NCBI RefSeq assembly: GCF_006717145.1
Contig: NZ_VFQF01000001.1
Span: forward strand, 1-64,000
DNA from: Humibacillus xanthopallidus
GTDB lineage: Bacteria > Actinomycetota > Actinomycetes > Actinomycetales > Dermatophilaceae
Length of the DNA: 64,000 bases
Direction: 5' to 3'
The notes under the pieces are model-generated. The model worked only from the letters and a program-made list of their open reading frames with translations. It was not told where the DNA came from and did no database searches. Shown here one piece after another: positions 49,996-61,145 of this stretch (within the stretch, counting starts at the first letter, position 1; each line of letters starts with the position of its first letter). The position numbers were made by a program, and so were the translations under genes.

Positions 49996-50928
49996 TCAGC
50001 TGATCGCGAGCCAGTCGTTCCAGCCGTTGTGCAGCACGAGCCAGGCGACGAGGCCGTAGCCGGCCTGCCCGGGGTGCACCCGGTCGGGACTGGCCGCGAG
50101 GTCCGCCATCCACTGGTCGTGGCTGACGAGCGGCCGGAAGCAGTCGACGTAGGTGATGCCGCGTCGGGCGCACACGTCGGCCTGCGCCTCGGCGAGCGCC
50201 TCGATCTTGCGGTTGTGCTCGGCGTCGAGCGTCGGCGTCAGGCCGACGACGAAGACGCCGATGCCGGAGTTGGTCGCCTCGTCGAGCACGTTCGCGAGGT
50301 TGAGCCGCGACCGCGCCATCGTCATGCCCGACGTGATGTCGCCGGCGCCGACCGAGACGACGAGCCGCCGCTCGCCTCGTCCCTTCCAGCGGGGGTGCGA
50401 CTCGGCCCCCCAGCGCGCGACGACGTCGCCCGAGGTGTTGCCGCGCACCCCGAGGTTGTATGCCGTGAGGTCGAGGTCCGGGTGCTGCGTGCGGGCCACG
50501 ACCCGGCCGACCCACCCGAGCCCCTTGGGATCGCCGTAGCCCGCCGTCATCGAGGCGCCGATGAAGACGAGCCCCACGTCGCGCACCCCGTCGGCCACCG
50601 CGAACTCGCGACTCGGGGTGAAGGAGGGCTCCGGCTCGGTCGCACTCCGCGCACCGGGGGGAGCCTGGTGCGTCGTCGCCGGAGTGGGCGCTGTGGCAGG
50701 GGCCGCAGGTGCGCTCGGTGCACCTGACACGGCTGCGGTAGGGGCGGGGTCGGGCTCTCGAGCGGGGGCCACGGGAGCCGGCGCGGGAGCGGCGGCAGGC
50801 GCGGCGGCATACCGGCTCGGCGGGGGCTCGGACGTGAACTCCGTGTGGCGCGAAGGGTAGGCGGGGCCGACGCCGTAGGGCCTGCGCCCGGTGCCGGTGT
50901 CGTCCGAGGTGTCGGTGGGTTCGCTCAC
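49996..50928 (-). CDS. SGNH-like hydrolase with Ala/Pro-rich N-terminus
   Basis: 310 residues. About 110 disordered residues (Pro, Ala, Glu, Thr) precede an SGNH fold. Block I reads IGASMTAGYG, so GDS has become GAS but the Ser remains. Block II is LGVRGNTSGDVV, and the final block is DRVHPGQAGY with Asp and His. Block III reads SVGAGDITSG, with Asp at the usual Asn position. The altered blocks may mean a changed substrate or weak activity. The start is GTG. Confidence 0.75.
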   Translation of the reverse strand: MSEPTDTSDDTGTGRRPYGVGPAYPSRHTEFTSEPPPSRYAAAPAAAPAPAPVAPAREPDPAPTAAVSGAPSAPAAPATAPTPATTHQAPPGARSATEPEPSFTPSREFAVADGVRDVGLVFIGASMTAGYGDPKGLGWVGRVVARTQHPDLDLTAYNLGVRGNTSGDVVARWGAESHPRWKGRGERRLVVSVGAGDITSGMTMARSRLNLANVLDEATNSGIGVFVVGLTPTLDAEHNRKIEALAEAQADVCARRGITYVDCFRPLVSHDQWMADLAASPDRVHPGQAGYGLVAWLVLHNGWNDWLAIS

Positions 50929-50943
50929 GTCGTCAGTTCCTCG

Positions 50944-51120
50944 TCAGTCTTCGTCATCGTCGAGCCGCGCCAGCCACGTCGCGAGCCGCTCGATCGGCAC
51001 CTCGAACTCCGGGTTGAGGTCGACGAAGGTGCGCAGCTGCTCGGCGAGCCAGTCGAAGCTGACCTCTTCCTCACCGCGGCGAGCGGCGAGCTCTTCGATG
51101 CCCCGGTCGGTGAAGTACAC
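50944..51120 (-). CDS. DUF6104 small protein
   Basis: 58 residues beginning (M)YFTDRGIEELAARRGEEEV. It is a conserved short actinobacterial family of unknown function. The GTG at 51120 is preferred to a longer frame because the family starts at this motif and TAGCCT lies seven bases upstream. Confidence 0.72.
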   Translation of the reverse strand: MYFTDRGIEELAARRGEEEVSFDWLAEQLRTFVDLNPEFEVPIERLATWLARLDDDED

Positions 51121-51141
51121 GGTAGGGAGGCTATCGCGAGA

Positions 51142-51175
51142 CGACGCCCGGCCCACGGAGGCGGGCCGGGCGTCG
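51142..51175 (-). terminator. kgd terminator
   Basis: Perfect 13-bp stem CGACGCCCGGCCC / GGGCCGGGCGTCG, 18 bases past the kgd stop. Confidence 0.85.
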
Positions 51176-51192
51176 ACGGTGCGGGTGCGGGC

Positions 51193-54100
51193 TCAGCGGT
51201 TGAAGGCGCGGTCCATCAGCTCGGCCTGCTCCAGCGCGTGCTTCTTGGACGAGCCGGTCGCGGGGGACGCCGAGGCCTTGCGGGCCACGACGCGCCACGG
51301 GCGGGTCTCGCCCATCTCGCAGAGGTCCTCGTGCAGCCACTGCGCCATGAGCGGCCAGGCGCCCTGGTTGCGGGGCTCGTCCTGCACCCACACGAGCTCG
51401 GCGCCCGGGTAGCGCGAGACCGCGTCACGGATCTCCTGCTCGGGGATCGGGTAGAGCTGCTCGACGCGGACGATCGCCGTCTTGGTGTCGCCGCGCTTCT
51501 CGCGCTCGGCGTCGAGCTCGTGCACGACCTTGCCGCTCGCGAGGATGACGCGGGTGACGTCGGTCGTGACGCCCTCGTGGTCGGGCAGGACCGGGCGGAA
51601 ACCACCCTGGGTGAAGGCCTCGACGTCGCTGGCCGCCGCCTTGCTGCGCAGCATCGACTTCGGGGTGAAGACGATGAGCGGCGTGCGCGGGCGGGCGTAG
51701 GCCTGCCGGCGCAGGAGGTGGAAGTAGCTGGCCGCGGTCGAGGGGTAGGCGACCGTCATGTTGTTCTCGGCGCAGAGCTGCAGGTAGCGCTCGATGCGCG
51801 CCGAGCTGTGGTCGGGACCCTGGCCCTCGTAGCCGTGGGGGAGGAGGAGCACGACCGAGCTGCGCTGGCCCCACTTCTGCTCCGAGCTCGAGATGAACTC
51901 GTCGACGATGGTCTGGGCGCCGTTGCCGAAGTCGCCGAACTGCGCCTCCCACAGCACGAGGGCGTCGGGCCGCTCCACGGAGTAGCCGTACTCGAAGCCC
52001 ATCGCGGCGTACTCCGACAGGAGCGAGTCGTAGACCCAGAAGCGGGCCTGTCCCTCACCGAGGTAGAGCAGCGGGGTCCACTCCTCCGCGTTGTTCTTGT
52101 CGATGAGCACGGCGTGACGCTGCACGAAGGTGCCGCGGCGGCTGTCCTGGCCTGCGAGGCGGATCGGGGTGCCCTCCTTGAGGAGGGTGCCGAAGGCGAG
52201 CAGCTCGGCCATCGGCCAGTCGATGCCGCCGTCGCGGACCATCGCGGCGCGGCGGTCCATCAGCTGCTTCAGCTTCGGGTGGACGGTGAAGCCCTTGGGC
52301 GGGTTGGCGAAGCTCTCGCCGATGTGGATGAGCTCGCCCTGGCTGACCCCGGTCTGGGTGGCCGAGCGGCGCGGGGCGGTGTCGTCCTGAACCTGCGCGG
52401 TCGGACGCTCGAGGCCGGCGTTGTCGGGGGCGTCGGAGTCGCGGTCGGCACCTGCCGACGGCGCACCCGCCGGGGCCTTCTTGGCCTCGCGGGTCTCGAT
52501 GAAGACGCGCTCGAGCTGCTGCTGGTAGTCACGCAGCGCGGCCTCGGCGTCCTCGACGCTGATGTCGCCGCGGCCGATCAGCGACTCGGTGTAGAGCTTG
52601 CGCACCGAGCGCTTGGCCTCGATGAGGTTGTACATCAGCGGCTGGGTCATCGACGGGTCGTCGCCCTCGTTGTGGCCACGGCGGCGGTAGCACACCATGT
52701 CGACGACCACGTCCTTGTTGAACTCCTGCCGGAACTCGTAGGCGAGCTCGGCGATGCGCACGCAGGCCTCCGGGTCGTCGCCGTTGACGTGGAAGATCGG
52801 CGCCTGGATCATCCGTGCGACGTCGGTCGAGTAGACCGAGGAGCGCGAGCTGCTCGGCGAGGTGGTGAAGCCCACCTGGTTGTTGATGACGACGTGGATC
52901 GTGCCGCCGGTGCGGTAGCCGCGCAGCTGCGAGAGGTTGAGCGTCTCGGCCACGACACCCTGGCCGGCGAAGGCCGCGTCGCCGTGCATGAGCACGGGCA
53001 GCACCGGGAAGGACTCGCCGGCGAGGTTGAGCCGGTCCTGCTTGGCGCGCACGATGCCCTCGAGCACCGGGTTGACCGCCTCGAGGTGCGAGGGGTTGGC
53101 CGCGAGGTAGACCTTCGTCGTCGAGCCGTCCTCGGAGACGAACTTGCCCTCGGTGCCGAGGTGGTACTTCACGTCGCCCGAGCCCTGGACCGACTTGGGG
53201 TCCTGCTTGCCCTCGAACTCGCGGAAGATCTGGCCGTAGGACTTGCCGGCGATGTTGGCGAGCACGTTGAGGCGGCCGCGGTGCGGCATGCCGATGCAGA
53301 CCTCGTCGAGGTTGTCGCTCGCGGCTCGGCAGAGGATGCGGTCGAGCAGGGCGATGACGGACTCGCCGCCCTCGAGCGAGAAGCGCTTCTGGCCGACGAA
53401 CTTCGTCTGGAGGAAGGTCTCGAAGGCCTCGGCGGCGTTGAGCCGGCGCATGATGCGCATCTGCTCGTCGCGACCGGCCTTCTCGTAGGGCCGCTCGACC
53501 TTGTCCTGGATCCACTTGCGCTGGTCGGGGTCCTGGATGTGCATGTACTCGATGCCGCTCGTGCGGCAGTACGAGTCACGCAGGATGCCGAGGATCTTGC
53601 GCAGCTTGAGGAAGGGCGCGCCGCCGAAGCCGCCGGTGGCGAAGGTCCGGTCGAGGTCCCAGAGGGTCAGGCCGTGGGTCGTGACGTCGAGGTCGTGGTG
53701 GCGACGCTGCTTGTACTCGAGCGGGTCGGTGTCGGCCATGAGGTGGCCGCGCACGCGGTAGGCGTGGATGAGCTCCTGCACGCGGGCGACCTTGTTGATG
53801 TCGTCGTCGTGCGAGGAGTCGACGTCCTGGATCCAGCGGATCGGCTCGTAGGGGATGCGCAGCGACTCGAAGATCTCGTCGTAGAAGCGGTTGTCGCCGA
53901 GGAGCAGCTGGTGGATGATCCGCAGGAAGTCGCCGCTCTGGGCGCCCTGGATGATCCGGTGGTCGTAGGTCGAGGTCAGCGTGATGATCTTGCTGACGGC
54001 GTTGCGGTTGAGGGTCTCGTTGCTCGCGCCCTGCCACTCCGCGGGGTAGTCGAGCGCGCCGACGCCGATGATCGTGCCCTGGCCCGACATGAGGCGGGGG

Positions 54101-55062
54101 ACCGAGTGCACGGTTCCGATGCCGCCGGGGTTGGTCAGCGAGATCGTCGTGCCCTGGAAGTCCTCGACGGTCAGCTTGTTGTGCCGGGCCTTCTTGACCA
54201 TGTCCTCGTAGGCGGTCCAGAAGTGGACGAAGTCCATCTCCTCCGCCGACTTGATGGAGGGCACGACGAGGGTGCGGGTGCCGTCGTCCTTCTGGAGGTC
54301 GATGGCGAGGCCGAAGTTGACGTGGGCCGGCTGGAGCAGCGCCGGGCGGCCGTCCTTCTCGGTGAAGCCGTTGTTCATCGCAGGCATGATCGCGAGGGCC
54401 TTGACCATCGCGTAGCCGATGAGGTGCGTGAAGCTCACCTTGCCGCCGCGCGAGCGGGCGAGGTGGTTGTTGATGACGACGCGGTTGTCGATGAGCAGCT
54501 TGGCCGGCACGGCACGCACGCTCGTGGCGGTGGGGACGGTGAGCGAGGTCTCCATGTTGGCGACGACGCGCTGCGGGGCTCCGCGCAGGGGGGTGACGGT
54601 GTCCTCGTTGACGGGGCCGGTCTGCTTCACCGCCGGGACGTCACGCGGCTTGGGCTCGGCCTTCTGCTCGGCCTTGGCGGCGGGAGCTGCGGGCGCTGCC
54701 GGAGCGGCCGGAGCTGCCGTGGCGGCCTTGGCCTCGGGGGCGGCCGGGGCCGCAGGTGCCGGCGCGGGCTCGGCCTTGGCGGTCGGAGCGGCGGTCGGAG
54801 CGGCTGGCGATGCGGCGGGCTCGGCCGTGACCGGGGCTGCGCCGTTGGTCTGCGTGGCTGTGCCGTTGGTGGCGGGCGGAGGTGTCGGGGTCGAACCGTT
54901 GACGCCACGTCCTCCGTCCGAGCCGTAGTCCTCGAAGAACTCCCACCAGGCCCTGTCGACGGAGTGCTTGTCGGTGAGGTAGCGCTGGTAGAGCTCGTCG
55001 ACGAGCCATTCGTTGGGCCCGAATGCTGCGATGGGGTCGCCGGACGTGGACTGTTCGGACAC
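51193..55062 (-). CDS. kgd: Multifunctional 2-oxoglutarate decarboxylase / dehydrogenase E1-E2
   Basis: 1,289 residues, the actinobacterial Kgd/OdhA fusion. An N-terminal peptide ([15 protein letters not shown]) precedes an Ala/Pro linker (about 45-135), an E2 acyltransferase core (about 160-400, with [16 protein letters not shown]) and the thiamin-diphosphate E1 (about 430-1289, with [12 protein letters not shown] and [16 protein letters not shown]). It converts 2-oxoglutarate to succinyl-CoA with lipoyl partners, or to succinic semialdehyde. In relatives the peptide-binding regulator GarA/OdhI inhibits it; that gene is not here. The start is GTG with AAGAGG upstream. Confidence 0.96.
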   Translation of the reverse strand: MSEQSTSGDPIAAFGPNEWLVDELYQRYLTDKHSVDRAWWEFFEDYGSDGGRGVNGSTPTPPPATNGTATQTNGAAPVTAEPAASPAAPTAAPTAKAEPAPAPAAPAAPEAKAATAAPAAPAAPAAPAAKAEQKAEPKPRDVPAVKQTGPVNEDTVTPLRGAPQRVVANMETSLTVPTATSVRAVPAKLLIDNRVVINNHLARSRGGKVSFTHLIGYAMVKALAIMPAMNNGFTEKDGRPALLQPAHVNFGLAIDLQKDDGTRTLVVPSIKSAEEMDFVHFWTAYEDMVKKARHNKLTVEDFQGTTISLTNPGGIGTVHSVPRLMSGQGTIIGVGALDYPAEWQGASNETLNRNAVSKIITLTSTYDHRIIQGAQSGDFLRIIHQLLLGDNRFYDEIFESLRIPYEPIRWIQDVDSSHDDDINKVARVQELIHAYRVRGHLMADTDPLEYKQRRHHDLDVTTHGLTLWDLDRTFATGGFGGAPFLKLRKILGILRDSYCRTSGIEYMHIQDPDQRKWIQDKVERPYEKAGRDEQMRIMRRLNAAEAFETFLQTKFVGQKRFSLEGGESVIALLDRILCRAASDNLDEVCIGMPHRGRLNVLANIAGKSYGQIFREFEGKQDPKSVQGSGDVKYHLGTEGKFVSEDGSTTKVYLAANPSHLEAVNPVLEGIVRAKQDRLNLAGESFPVLPVLMHGDAAFAGQGVVAETLNLSQLRGYRTGGTIHVVINNQVGFTTSPSSSRSSVYSTDVARMIQAPIFHVNGDDPEACVRIAELAYEFRQEFNKDVVVDMVCYRRRGHNEGDDPSMTQPLMYNLIEAKRSVRKLYTESLIGRGDISVEDAEAALRDYQQQLERVFIETREAKKAPAGAPSAGADRDSDAPDNAGLERPTAQVQDDTAPRRSATQTGVSQGELIHIGESFANPPKGFTVHPKLKQLMDRRAAMVRDGGIDWPMAELLAFGTLLKEGTPIRLAGQDSRRGTFVQRHAVLIDKNNAEEWTPLLYLGEGQARFWVYDSLLSEYAAMGFEYGYSVERPDALVLWEAQFGDFGNGAQTIVDEFISSSEQKWGQRSSVVLLLPHGYEGQGPDHSSARIERYLQLCAENNMTVAYPSTAASYFHLLRRQAYARPRTPLIVFTPKSMLRSKAAASDVEAFTQGGFRPVLPDHEGVTTDVTRVILASGKVVHELDAEREKRGDTKTAIVRVEQLYPIPEQEIRDAVSRYPGAELVWVQDEPRNQGAWPLMAQWLHEDLCEMGETRPWRVVARKASASPATGSSKKHALEQAELMDRAFNR

Positions 55063-55116
55063 GGCGGATGCGCCTCTTTCGTTGGCTCGGGTGCGTCGTT
55101 GCCTGTACGGGGGTCC

Positions 55117-55122
55117 AGCCTA
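55117..55122 (-). promoter_or_regulatory. Candidate kgd -10
   Basis: TAGGCT on the minus strand, about 55 bases before the kgd GTG. Confidence 0.45.
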
Positions 55123-55215
55123 GCCCCGAACCGGTCGATACCAGCCATGGCCCCGGGCCGTCGAAACGCTCCCGTGACGAGGCGTTCGTCACGCCCGTTT
55201 GCCGCCCGTATGCCG

Positions 55216-56015
55216 TCAGGCGATGTCGCGTCGCACCGTTCGCCAGGTGCCCAGTCCCGCCATCACGGCCGCATACGCGGCGAGTACGAGCGCCCCCGCC
55301 CACCACGAGAGCTGGTCGACGGGCTGGCCGTCGAAGCCGCCACTGGTCGACTCGAGCATCGCCGCGGTCGCCCGGCTCGGCAGGTAGGGGGAGATGTTCT
55401 GGCCCCAGTCGGTGAGGGCGAGCACGAGCCCGAGCACGGGCTCGACGATCCACGCGACGGCGATCGAGATGAGCAGCGCGGCGACCTGGTTGGGGATGAG
55501 GATGCCCGCGCCGAGACCGATGAGAGCCCAGAGGCCGAGGACGAGCAGCGACAGGGCGAGCGTGCGCCAGATCGAGCTGTCGGCGAAGGGGTGGTGGCCC
55601 TTGGCCGTGAGCACGAGGGCGCCCGCCCCGACGGCGCCGGCGAGCGACAGCACGCCGTAGAAGGCTCCGATGACGAGCAGTGAGATGACCTTGGCCCCCA
55701 TGACCCGGCCGCGGCGCGGCACGGCGAGGAAGGTCGCGGTGATCGTCTGGTGGCGGTACTCGGCCCCGATCGTCATGACGCCGATCGCGAGGGTGAGCAG
55801 GTAGCCGATCTGGATGCCGCCGGTGAAGACCGCCTTGGCGAGGGCGGCGTCAGTGGTCGGCACGGCTGCCCCCTGCGGTCCCCTCGCGATGTCGCTGGTG
55901 AAGACGAGGGCGAAGAGGACGGCGAAGGCGGCGCCGGAGAGGATGACGGCGATCGCCATGCCCCACCAGAGCCGGGTCGTGAAGAACTTGCGGAACTCGG
56001 CGCGGATGGCGGCGC

Positions 56016-56019
<4 letters not shown>
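55216..56019 (-). CDS. ABC-2 type transporter permease
   Basis: 267 residues with six membrane segments. ABC-2 features include MTIGAEYRHQTITATFLAVPRRGRVMGAK in two parts, and the mid-domain loop GHHPFADSSIW. Its ATG lies within the ATPase gene's stop (ATGA), so both are made together. The exported substrate is unknown. Confidence 0.87.
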
Positions 56020-57068
<1,049 letters not shown>

Positions 57069-57182
57069 GACAGCTCTCCTCCTCCGGCCCCCGCCGGGTC
57101 GATCCTGACGGGGCCAACTCAACCACAGCGGGTCGCGGCGGGGACGCAGACCTCTGCACACGGCATACGGGCGGCTCCTCCC

Positions 57183-57188
57183 TATAGT
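57183..57188 (+). promoter_or_regulatory. -10 of the CNNM operon
   Basis: TATAGT, the closest to consensus in the window, ending eight bases before the ATG of a 16-codon leader ORF. Confidence 0.6.
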
Positions 57189-57196
57189 GGGGCGCG

Positions 57197-57247
57197 ATGA
57201 CCGACGCCGACGATCGCCTGGCCTCCGCCGGCTGGATGCTCCCGTGA
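57197..57247 (+). CDS. 16-residue leader peptide coupled to the CNNM gene
   Basis: MTDADDRLASAGWMLP, then a TGA that shares GTGA with the next start. The main gene has no ribosome site of its own, and the promoter points at this small ATG, so translation of the CNNM gene probably depends on it. The sequence itself matches nothing I know. Confidence 0.5.
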   Translation: MTDADDRLASAGWMLP

Positions 57248-58620
57248 CCGAGTGGCTGCTGCTGCTCGTCGCCGTGCTGCTCACCGCCGGCACGGCCGTC
57301 TTCGTCGCGGCCGAGTTCTCGCTCGTCGCGATCGACCGGCCGACCGTGCAGCGGGCGATCGACGAGGGGGACTCGAGGGCGCGCGTCGTTCTCCAGTCGG
57401 TGACCCAGCTCTCGACCCAGCTGTCGGCGGCCCAGGTCGGCATCACGATCACGACGCTCGTCGTCGGTGCCCTCGCGCAACCCTCCATCGGCAGCCTCGT
57501 GGCGGGCCCGCTCACGGCGCTCGGCCTGTCGGCCGGAGCCGTCGAGGCGGTCTCGAGCGCGCTCGCCCTCGTGCTCGCCACGATCTTCTCCATGGTCTTC
57601 GGCGAGCTGCTGCCGCAGTTCCTCGGCATCTCGGCGCCCCTCGCGACGGCGAAGGTCGTCGCCCTGCCGGTGCGGGTCTTCGCGGCCGTCGCCAAGCCGC
57701 TCATCATCGTGCTCAACGGCTCGGCCAACCGCTTCCTGCGCGCGGTGGGCATCGAGCCGCAGGAGGAGCTGTCGGGCGCGCGCACGCCGCAGGAGCTCGC
57801 GAGCCTCGTGCAGCGTTCCGCCGACGCCGGCACGCTCGACATCACGACCGCGCGCATGCTCACCCGCTCGCTCGGCTTCGGCGAGCGGACGGCCGACGAC
57901 GTCATGACGCCGCGGGTGCGCTGCACGGGCATCCACCGCGACGAGTCGGCCGAGGACGTGCTGCGCCTGTCGCGACGCACCGGCCACTCCCGCTTCCCGG
58001 TGCTCGGCGACGACTGGGACGACATCGACGGCGTCGTCCACGTCAAGAAGGCGATGGCCGTGCCGCACGAGCGGCGCAAGGACGTGCCGGTGTCGGCCCT
58101 GATGTCCGACCGTCTCGTCGTGCCCGAGACGATCCGCCTCGACCCGCTGCTGCGCGAGCTGCGTGAGGGTGGTTTCCAGATGGCCGTCGTCGTCGACGAG
58201 TACGGCGGCACCTCGGGCATCGTCACCCTCGAGGACGTCGTCGAGGAGATCGTCGGCGAGGTCGCCGACGAGCACGACCGCACCCGGCAGAGCGGGCGCG
58301 AGCTCGTCGACGGGTCGTGGACGGTGCCCGGACTGTGGCGCCCCGACGAGGTGCGTGACGCCTTCGACGCCGACGTGCCCGACGGCTCGACCTACGAGAC
58401 CATGGGCGGCTTCGTCATGAGCAGCCTCGGCCGGGTGCCCGTCGTCGGCGACGTCGTCACCCTGCCCGGCTGGCGGATCGTCGTCGCCGGCATGGCCGGC
58501 CGTCGCGTCGACCGGCTGCGCTTCGTGCCCGACCCCGACTCGCTGCCGCCGGATGCGTCGGCGGGGGCATCGGCGACGTCGTCGCCCGCGTCCTCGCCTC
58601 CTGCGGAGGGTCAGCCGTGA
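57244..58620 (+). CDS. CNNM/CBS hemolysin-family membrane protein, full length
   Basis: 458 residues. The N-terminal CNNM (DUF21) membrane domain (about 1-185) includes AEFSLVAIDR and FGELLPQFLGI. A CBS pair follows (about 200-335, VMTPRVRCTGIHRDES ... VVVDEYGGTSGIVTLEDVVEEIVGE in part) and a CorC_HlyC domain (about 345-425). Homologues are linked to Mg/Co handling. The start is GTG without a Shine-Dalgarno, overlapping the 16-codon leader. The stop overlaps the second paralogue. Confidence 0.88.
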   Translation: MTEWLLLLVAVLLTAGTAVFVAAEFSLVAIDRPTVQRAIDEGDSRARVVLQSVTQLSTQLSAAQVGITITTLVVGALAQPSIGSLVAGPLTALGLSAGAVEAVSSALALVLATIFSMVFGELLPQFLGISAPLATAKVVALPVRVFAAVAKPLIIVLNGSANRFLRAVGIEPQEELSGARTPQELASLVQRSADAGTLDITTARMLTRSLGFGERTADDVMTPRVRCTGIHRDESAEDVLRLSRRTGHSRFPVLGDDWDDIDGVVHVKKAMAVPHERRKDVPVSALMSDRLVVPETIRLDPLLRELREGGFQMAVVVDEYGGTSGIVTLEDVVEEIVGEVADEHDRTRQSGRELVDGSWTVPGLWRPDEVRDAFDADVPDGSTYETMGGFVMSSLGRVPVVGDVVTLPGWRIVVAGMAGRRVDRLRFVPDPDSLPPDASAGASATSSPASSPPAEGQP

Positions 58621-59654
58621 GCGGGCCCTGGGTCTACGTCGTGTCGTTGCTGCTCCTGCTCGGCAACTCCTTCTTCGTCGGCGCGGAGTTCGCGGCCATG
58701 GCGGTGCGCCGCTCCACGCTGGAGCCCCTCGCGGATGCCGGCAGCAAGCGCGCCGCGTCGTGCCTCCAGGCGCTCGAGCGGCTGGGCTCCATGCTCGTCA
58801 CGGCCCAGCTCGGCATCACGGTGTGCTCGGTGGGTCTCGGTGCGCTCGCCGAGGCCGCCCTGCACCACCTCTTCGAGCCGATCTTCCACTCCTGGGGGCT
58901 CTCCGACGCGTGGGCCAGTGGCGTCGCGCTCGCGATCGCGCTGCTCATCGTCAGCTACCTCCACGTCGTCGTCGGCGAGATGATCCCGAAGAACCTCGCG
59001 ATCGCCGGACCGGACCGCGCGGCGCTCGTCCTCGTGCCGCCGCTCTTCTTCCTCGCCCGCAGCCTGCGCCACATCGTCAGCGCCATGGAGAGCACCGCGA
59101 AGTGGATGGTGCGCCGCTTCGGCATCGAGCCCAAGGACGAGATCGCCTCGGCCTTCACCGCCGAGGAGGTCGCGCACATCGTCGGGGAGTCGCGCCGGGA
59201 GGGGCTGATCGAGGAGGAGCGCCACGGCCTCGTCGCCAAGACGCTGGAGTTCTCCGACAAGCGCGCGCACGAGGTCGCGGTCGGCCTCGACGCGCTGACG
59301 ACCGTGCCGCTCGGGGCCACGCCGGCAGACATCGAGCGGCTCGTCGCGAAGCAGGGCTTCTCGCGCTACCCCGTGCGTGACGCCGCCGACGAGATCGCGG
59401 GCTACCTCCACCTCAAGGACGTCCTCTACGCCGACGACGAGCGGCACGAGCTGCCGATCCCGCCCAAGCGCATCCGCCGTCTCGCGACGGTCCGTCAGCA
59501 GGACGAGGTCGAGGACGTGCTCGCGACGATGCAGCTGACCGGCTCGCACCTCGCCCGCGTCATCGACGACGAGGGTGTGGTCACGGGCGTCGTCTTCCTC
59601 GAGGACGTCATCGAGGAGCTCGTCGGCGAGGTCACCGACACCACTCAGCGCTGA
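58617..59654 (+). CDS. CNNM/CBS hemolysin-family membrane protein, short paralogue
   Basis: 345 residues. The same CNNM domain (AEFAAMAVRRSTLEPL, VVGEMIPKNLAIAGP) and a CBS pair are present, but the protein stops after VIEELVGEVTDTTQR and lacks the CorC_HlyC domain. Coupled by GTGA to the longer gene; a heterodimer is likely, since CNNM proteins dimerise. Confidence 0.88.
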   Translation: MSGPWVYVVSLLLLLGNSFFVGAEFAAMAVRRSTLEPLADAGSKRAASCLQALERLGSMLVTAQLGITVCSVGLGALAEAALHHLFEPIFHSWGLSDAWASGVALAIALLIVSYLHVVVGEMIPKNLAIAGPDRAALVLVPPLFFLARSLRHIVSAMESTAKWMVRRFGIEPKDEIASAFTAEEVAHIVGESRREGLIEEERHGLVAKTLEFSDKRAHEVAVGLDALTTVPLGATPADIERLVAKQGFSRYPVRDAADEIAGYLHLKDVLYADDERHELPIPPKRIRRLATVRQQDEVEDVLATMQLTGSHLARVIDDEGVVTGVVFLEDVIEELVGEVTDTTQR

Positions 59655-59657
59655 CGG

Positions 59658-60275
59658 TCAGCTCCCTTGCCGTGCAAGCCAGTCGAGGTATGCCGCCCCG
59701 CGGGGTGAGAGCTCGTAGCCGACGTCGTGGCTGATGGTGAGTCCCAACGCCTTGAGCTTGCGGATGTCGACCTTCATCGGCAGCAGCTCGACGTCGCGCA
59801 GGGCCGCCAGCTCCTTGGAGACGACATGGGGGTTGTCGCGGATCCACTCGAGAATGTCTCGGGTCCACGGGCCCGAGGGGCGGGCGTCGAGGCGCGAGAG
59901 CCGCGTCCGGATGTCGATCAGCGTCTCGTCGTCGGGGAGATTGTCGCGCAAGGCGATTCGCGGATCCTCGCCGGCCCAGCTCAGTCTGATCCGATAGACC
60001 TTCTCACCGCCGCGCCCTCCCCGCGCCGAAGGCTTGCGCGTCGTCGGCGCGAGGAACCTCTGCAGGGTGGCGAGGTCCTTGACCCCGGCCCGCTTCGCGT
60101 CGCGCTCGGTGAGCCGGGAGGGGTCGCGGACCTGGCTCACGGCCTCGAAGCGGACGAGGCCCGACGGGGTCAGCTGCACTCCACCGACCTTGACTCGTGG
60201 CGCGTCCCACCGGCGGAAGGCCTGCGTCACCGTGCCGGCACGGATCGCCTCGGCGACGGGCTTCGAGATGAGCAC
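59658..60275 (-). CDS. ASCH-like domain protein with C-terminal winged helix
   Basis: 205 residues. VLISKPVAEAIRAGTVTQAFRRWDAPRV resembles an ASCH/PUA-like RNA-binding domain (about 1-115). The C-terminal part (about 140-205, KVDIRKLKALGLTISHDVGYELSPRG) looks like a winged helix. Its function is unknown; RNA or DNA binding is inference. The GTG is chosen because the family starts at this motif. It ends three bases from the converging CNNM gene. Confidence 0.65.
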   Translation of the reverse strand: MLISKPVAEAIRAGTVTQAFRRWDAPRVKVGGVQLTPSGLVRFEAVSQVRDPSRLTERDAKRAGVKDLATLQRFLAPTTRKPSARGGRGGEKVYRIRLSWAGEDPRIALRDNLPDDETLIDIRTRLSRLDARPSGPWTRDILEWIRDNPHVVSKELAALRDVELLPMKVDIRKLKALGLTISHDVGYELSPRGAAYLDWLARQGS

Positions 60276-60302
60276 GCCCCATCGTGGCACGACGCAGCGG
60301 GG

Positions 60303-60308
60303 TAGCGT
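60303..60308 (+). promoter_or_regulatory. Leaderless -10 of the patatin gene
   Basis: TAGCGT, then CGGTGC, then the GTG at 60315. Confidence 0.65.
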
Positions 60309-60314
60309 CGGTGC

Positions 60315-61145
60315 GTGGAGACGCGACGAACGGCCTTCGTGCTCGGTGGTGGCGGGCTGCTCGGCGCCGTGGAGGTCGGCATGCTGCGCGCTCTGCTCGA
60401 CGCCGGCATCAGGCCGGACCTCGTCGTGGGCACGTCGGTCGGTGCGCTCAACGGTGCTCTCGTCGCAGCGGATCCGACGCCGGCTGTCGTCGACCGGCTC
60501 GTCGGCCTGTGGCGCAGTGCGTCGGAGGGGCGCGAGATCTACGGCGACAACGTGCTGCGCCAGGCCGCCCGGGCCATGCGCACCCGAACGCACCTGCACT
60601 CGGCAAACCCCTTGCGCCAGCGCATCGCCGAGGAGCTGGGCGACCGGACCTTCGCCGACCTCGCCGTGCCGTTCCAGTGCTGCGCGGCCTCCATCGAGCG
60701 GGCGACGGAGCACTGGTTCACCTCCGGCAGTGTCGTCGACGCGGTCGTCGCGTCGGCCGCGGTGCCCGGCCTGCTGCCCCCGGCCGAGGTGGACGGCGAG
60801 CACTACCTCGACGGCGGCATCGTCAACTCGATCCCGCTCGGGCGGGCCGTCGAGCTCGGGGCCAGGCGCATCTACGTCCTCCAGGTGGGCCGGGCCGAGA
60901 AGCCGCTGACGGTGCCGACACGCCCGTGGGAGGTCGCTCGCGTCTCCTTCGAGATCGCCCGTCGCCACCGCTACGTGCGCGAGCTCGCCGCGGTTCCGGC
61001 GGGGGTCGAGGTGCACGTCATGCCGACCGGGAGCACGGGTGAGGGCGACGACTCCATCCTCGCCTACCGGAGCTTCGGAGCCGTGGGCCGACGGATCGAG
61101 CAGGCGCACCTGGCCTCGGCGGCATACCTCGCGGGGGTGTCGTGA
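60315..61145 (+). CDS. Patatin-like phospholipase
   Basis: 276 residues. The Ser-Asp dyad is clear: oxyanion GGGGLLG (11-17), Ser41 in GTSVG, and Asp166 in LDGGIVNS. Enzymes of this family release fatty acids from phospholipids or acylglycerols. The stop overlaps the PlsC-like acyltransferase by four bases, so hydrolysis and re-acylation are co-expressed. Leaderless GTG start. Confidence 0.9.
   Translation: METRRTAFVLGGGGLLGAVEVGMLRALLDAGIRPDLVVGTSVGALNGALVAADPTPAVVDRLVGLWRSASEGREIYGDNVLRQAARAMRTRTHLHSANPLRQRIAEELGDRTFADLAVPFQCCAASIERATEHWFTSGSVVDAVVASAAVPGLLPPAEVDGEHYLDGGIVNSIPLGRAVELGARRIYVLQVGRAEKPLTVPTRPWEVARVSFEIARRHRYVRELAAVPAGVEVHVMPTGSTGEGDDSILAYRSFGAVGRRIEQAHLASAAYLAGVS

Noticed and set aside
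50845-55683. A 1,612-codon open frame opposite kgd
   Set aside because: Antisense shadow with low-complexity translation and no ribosome site; kgd on the other strand has full domain support.
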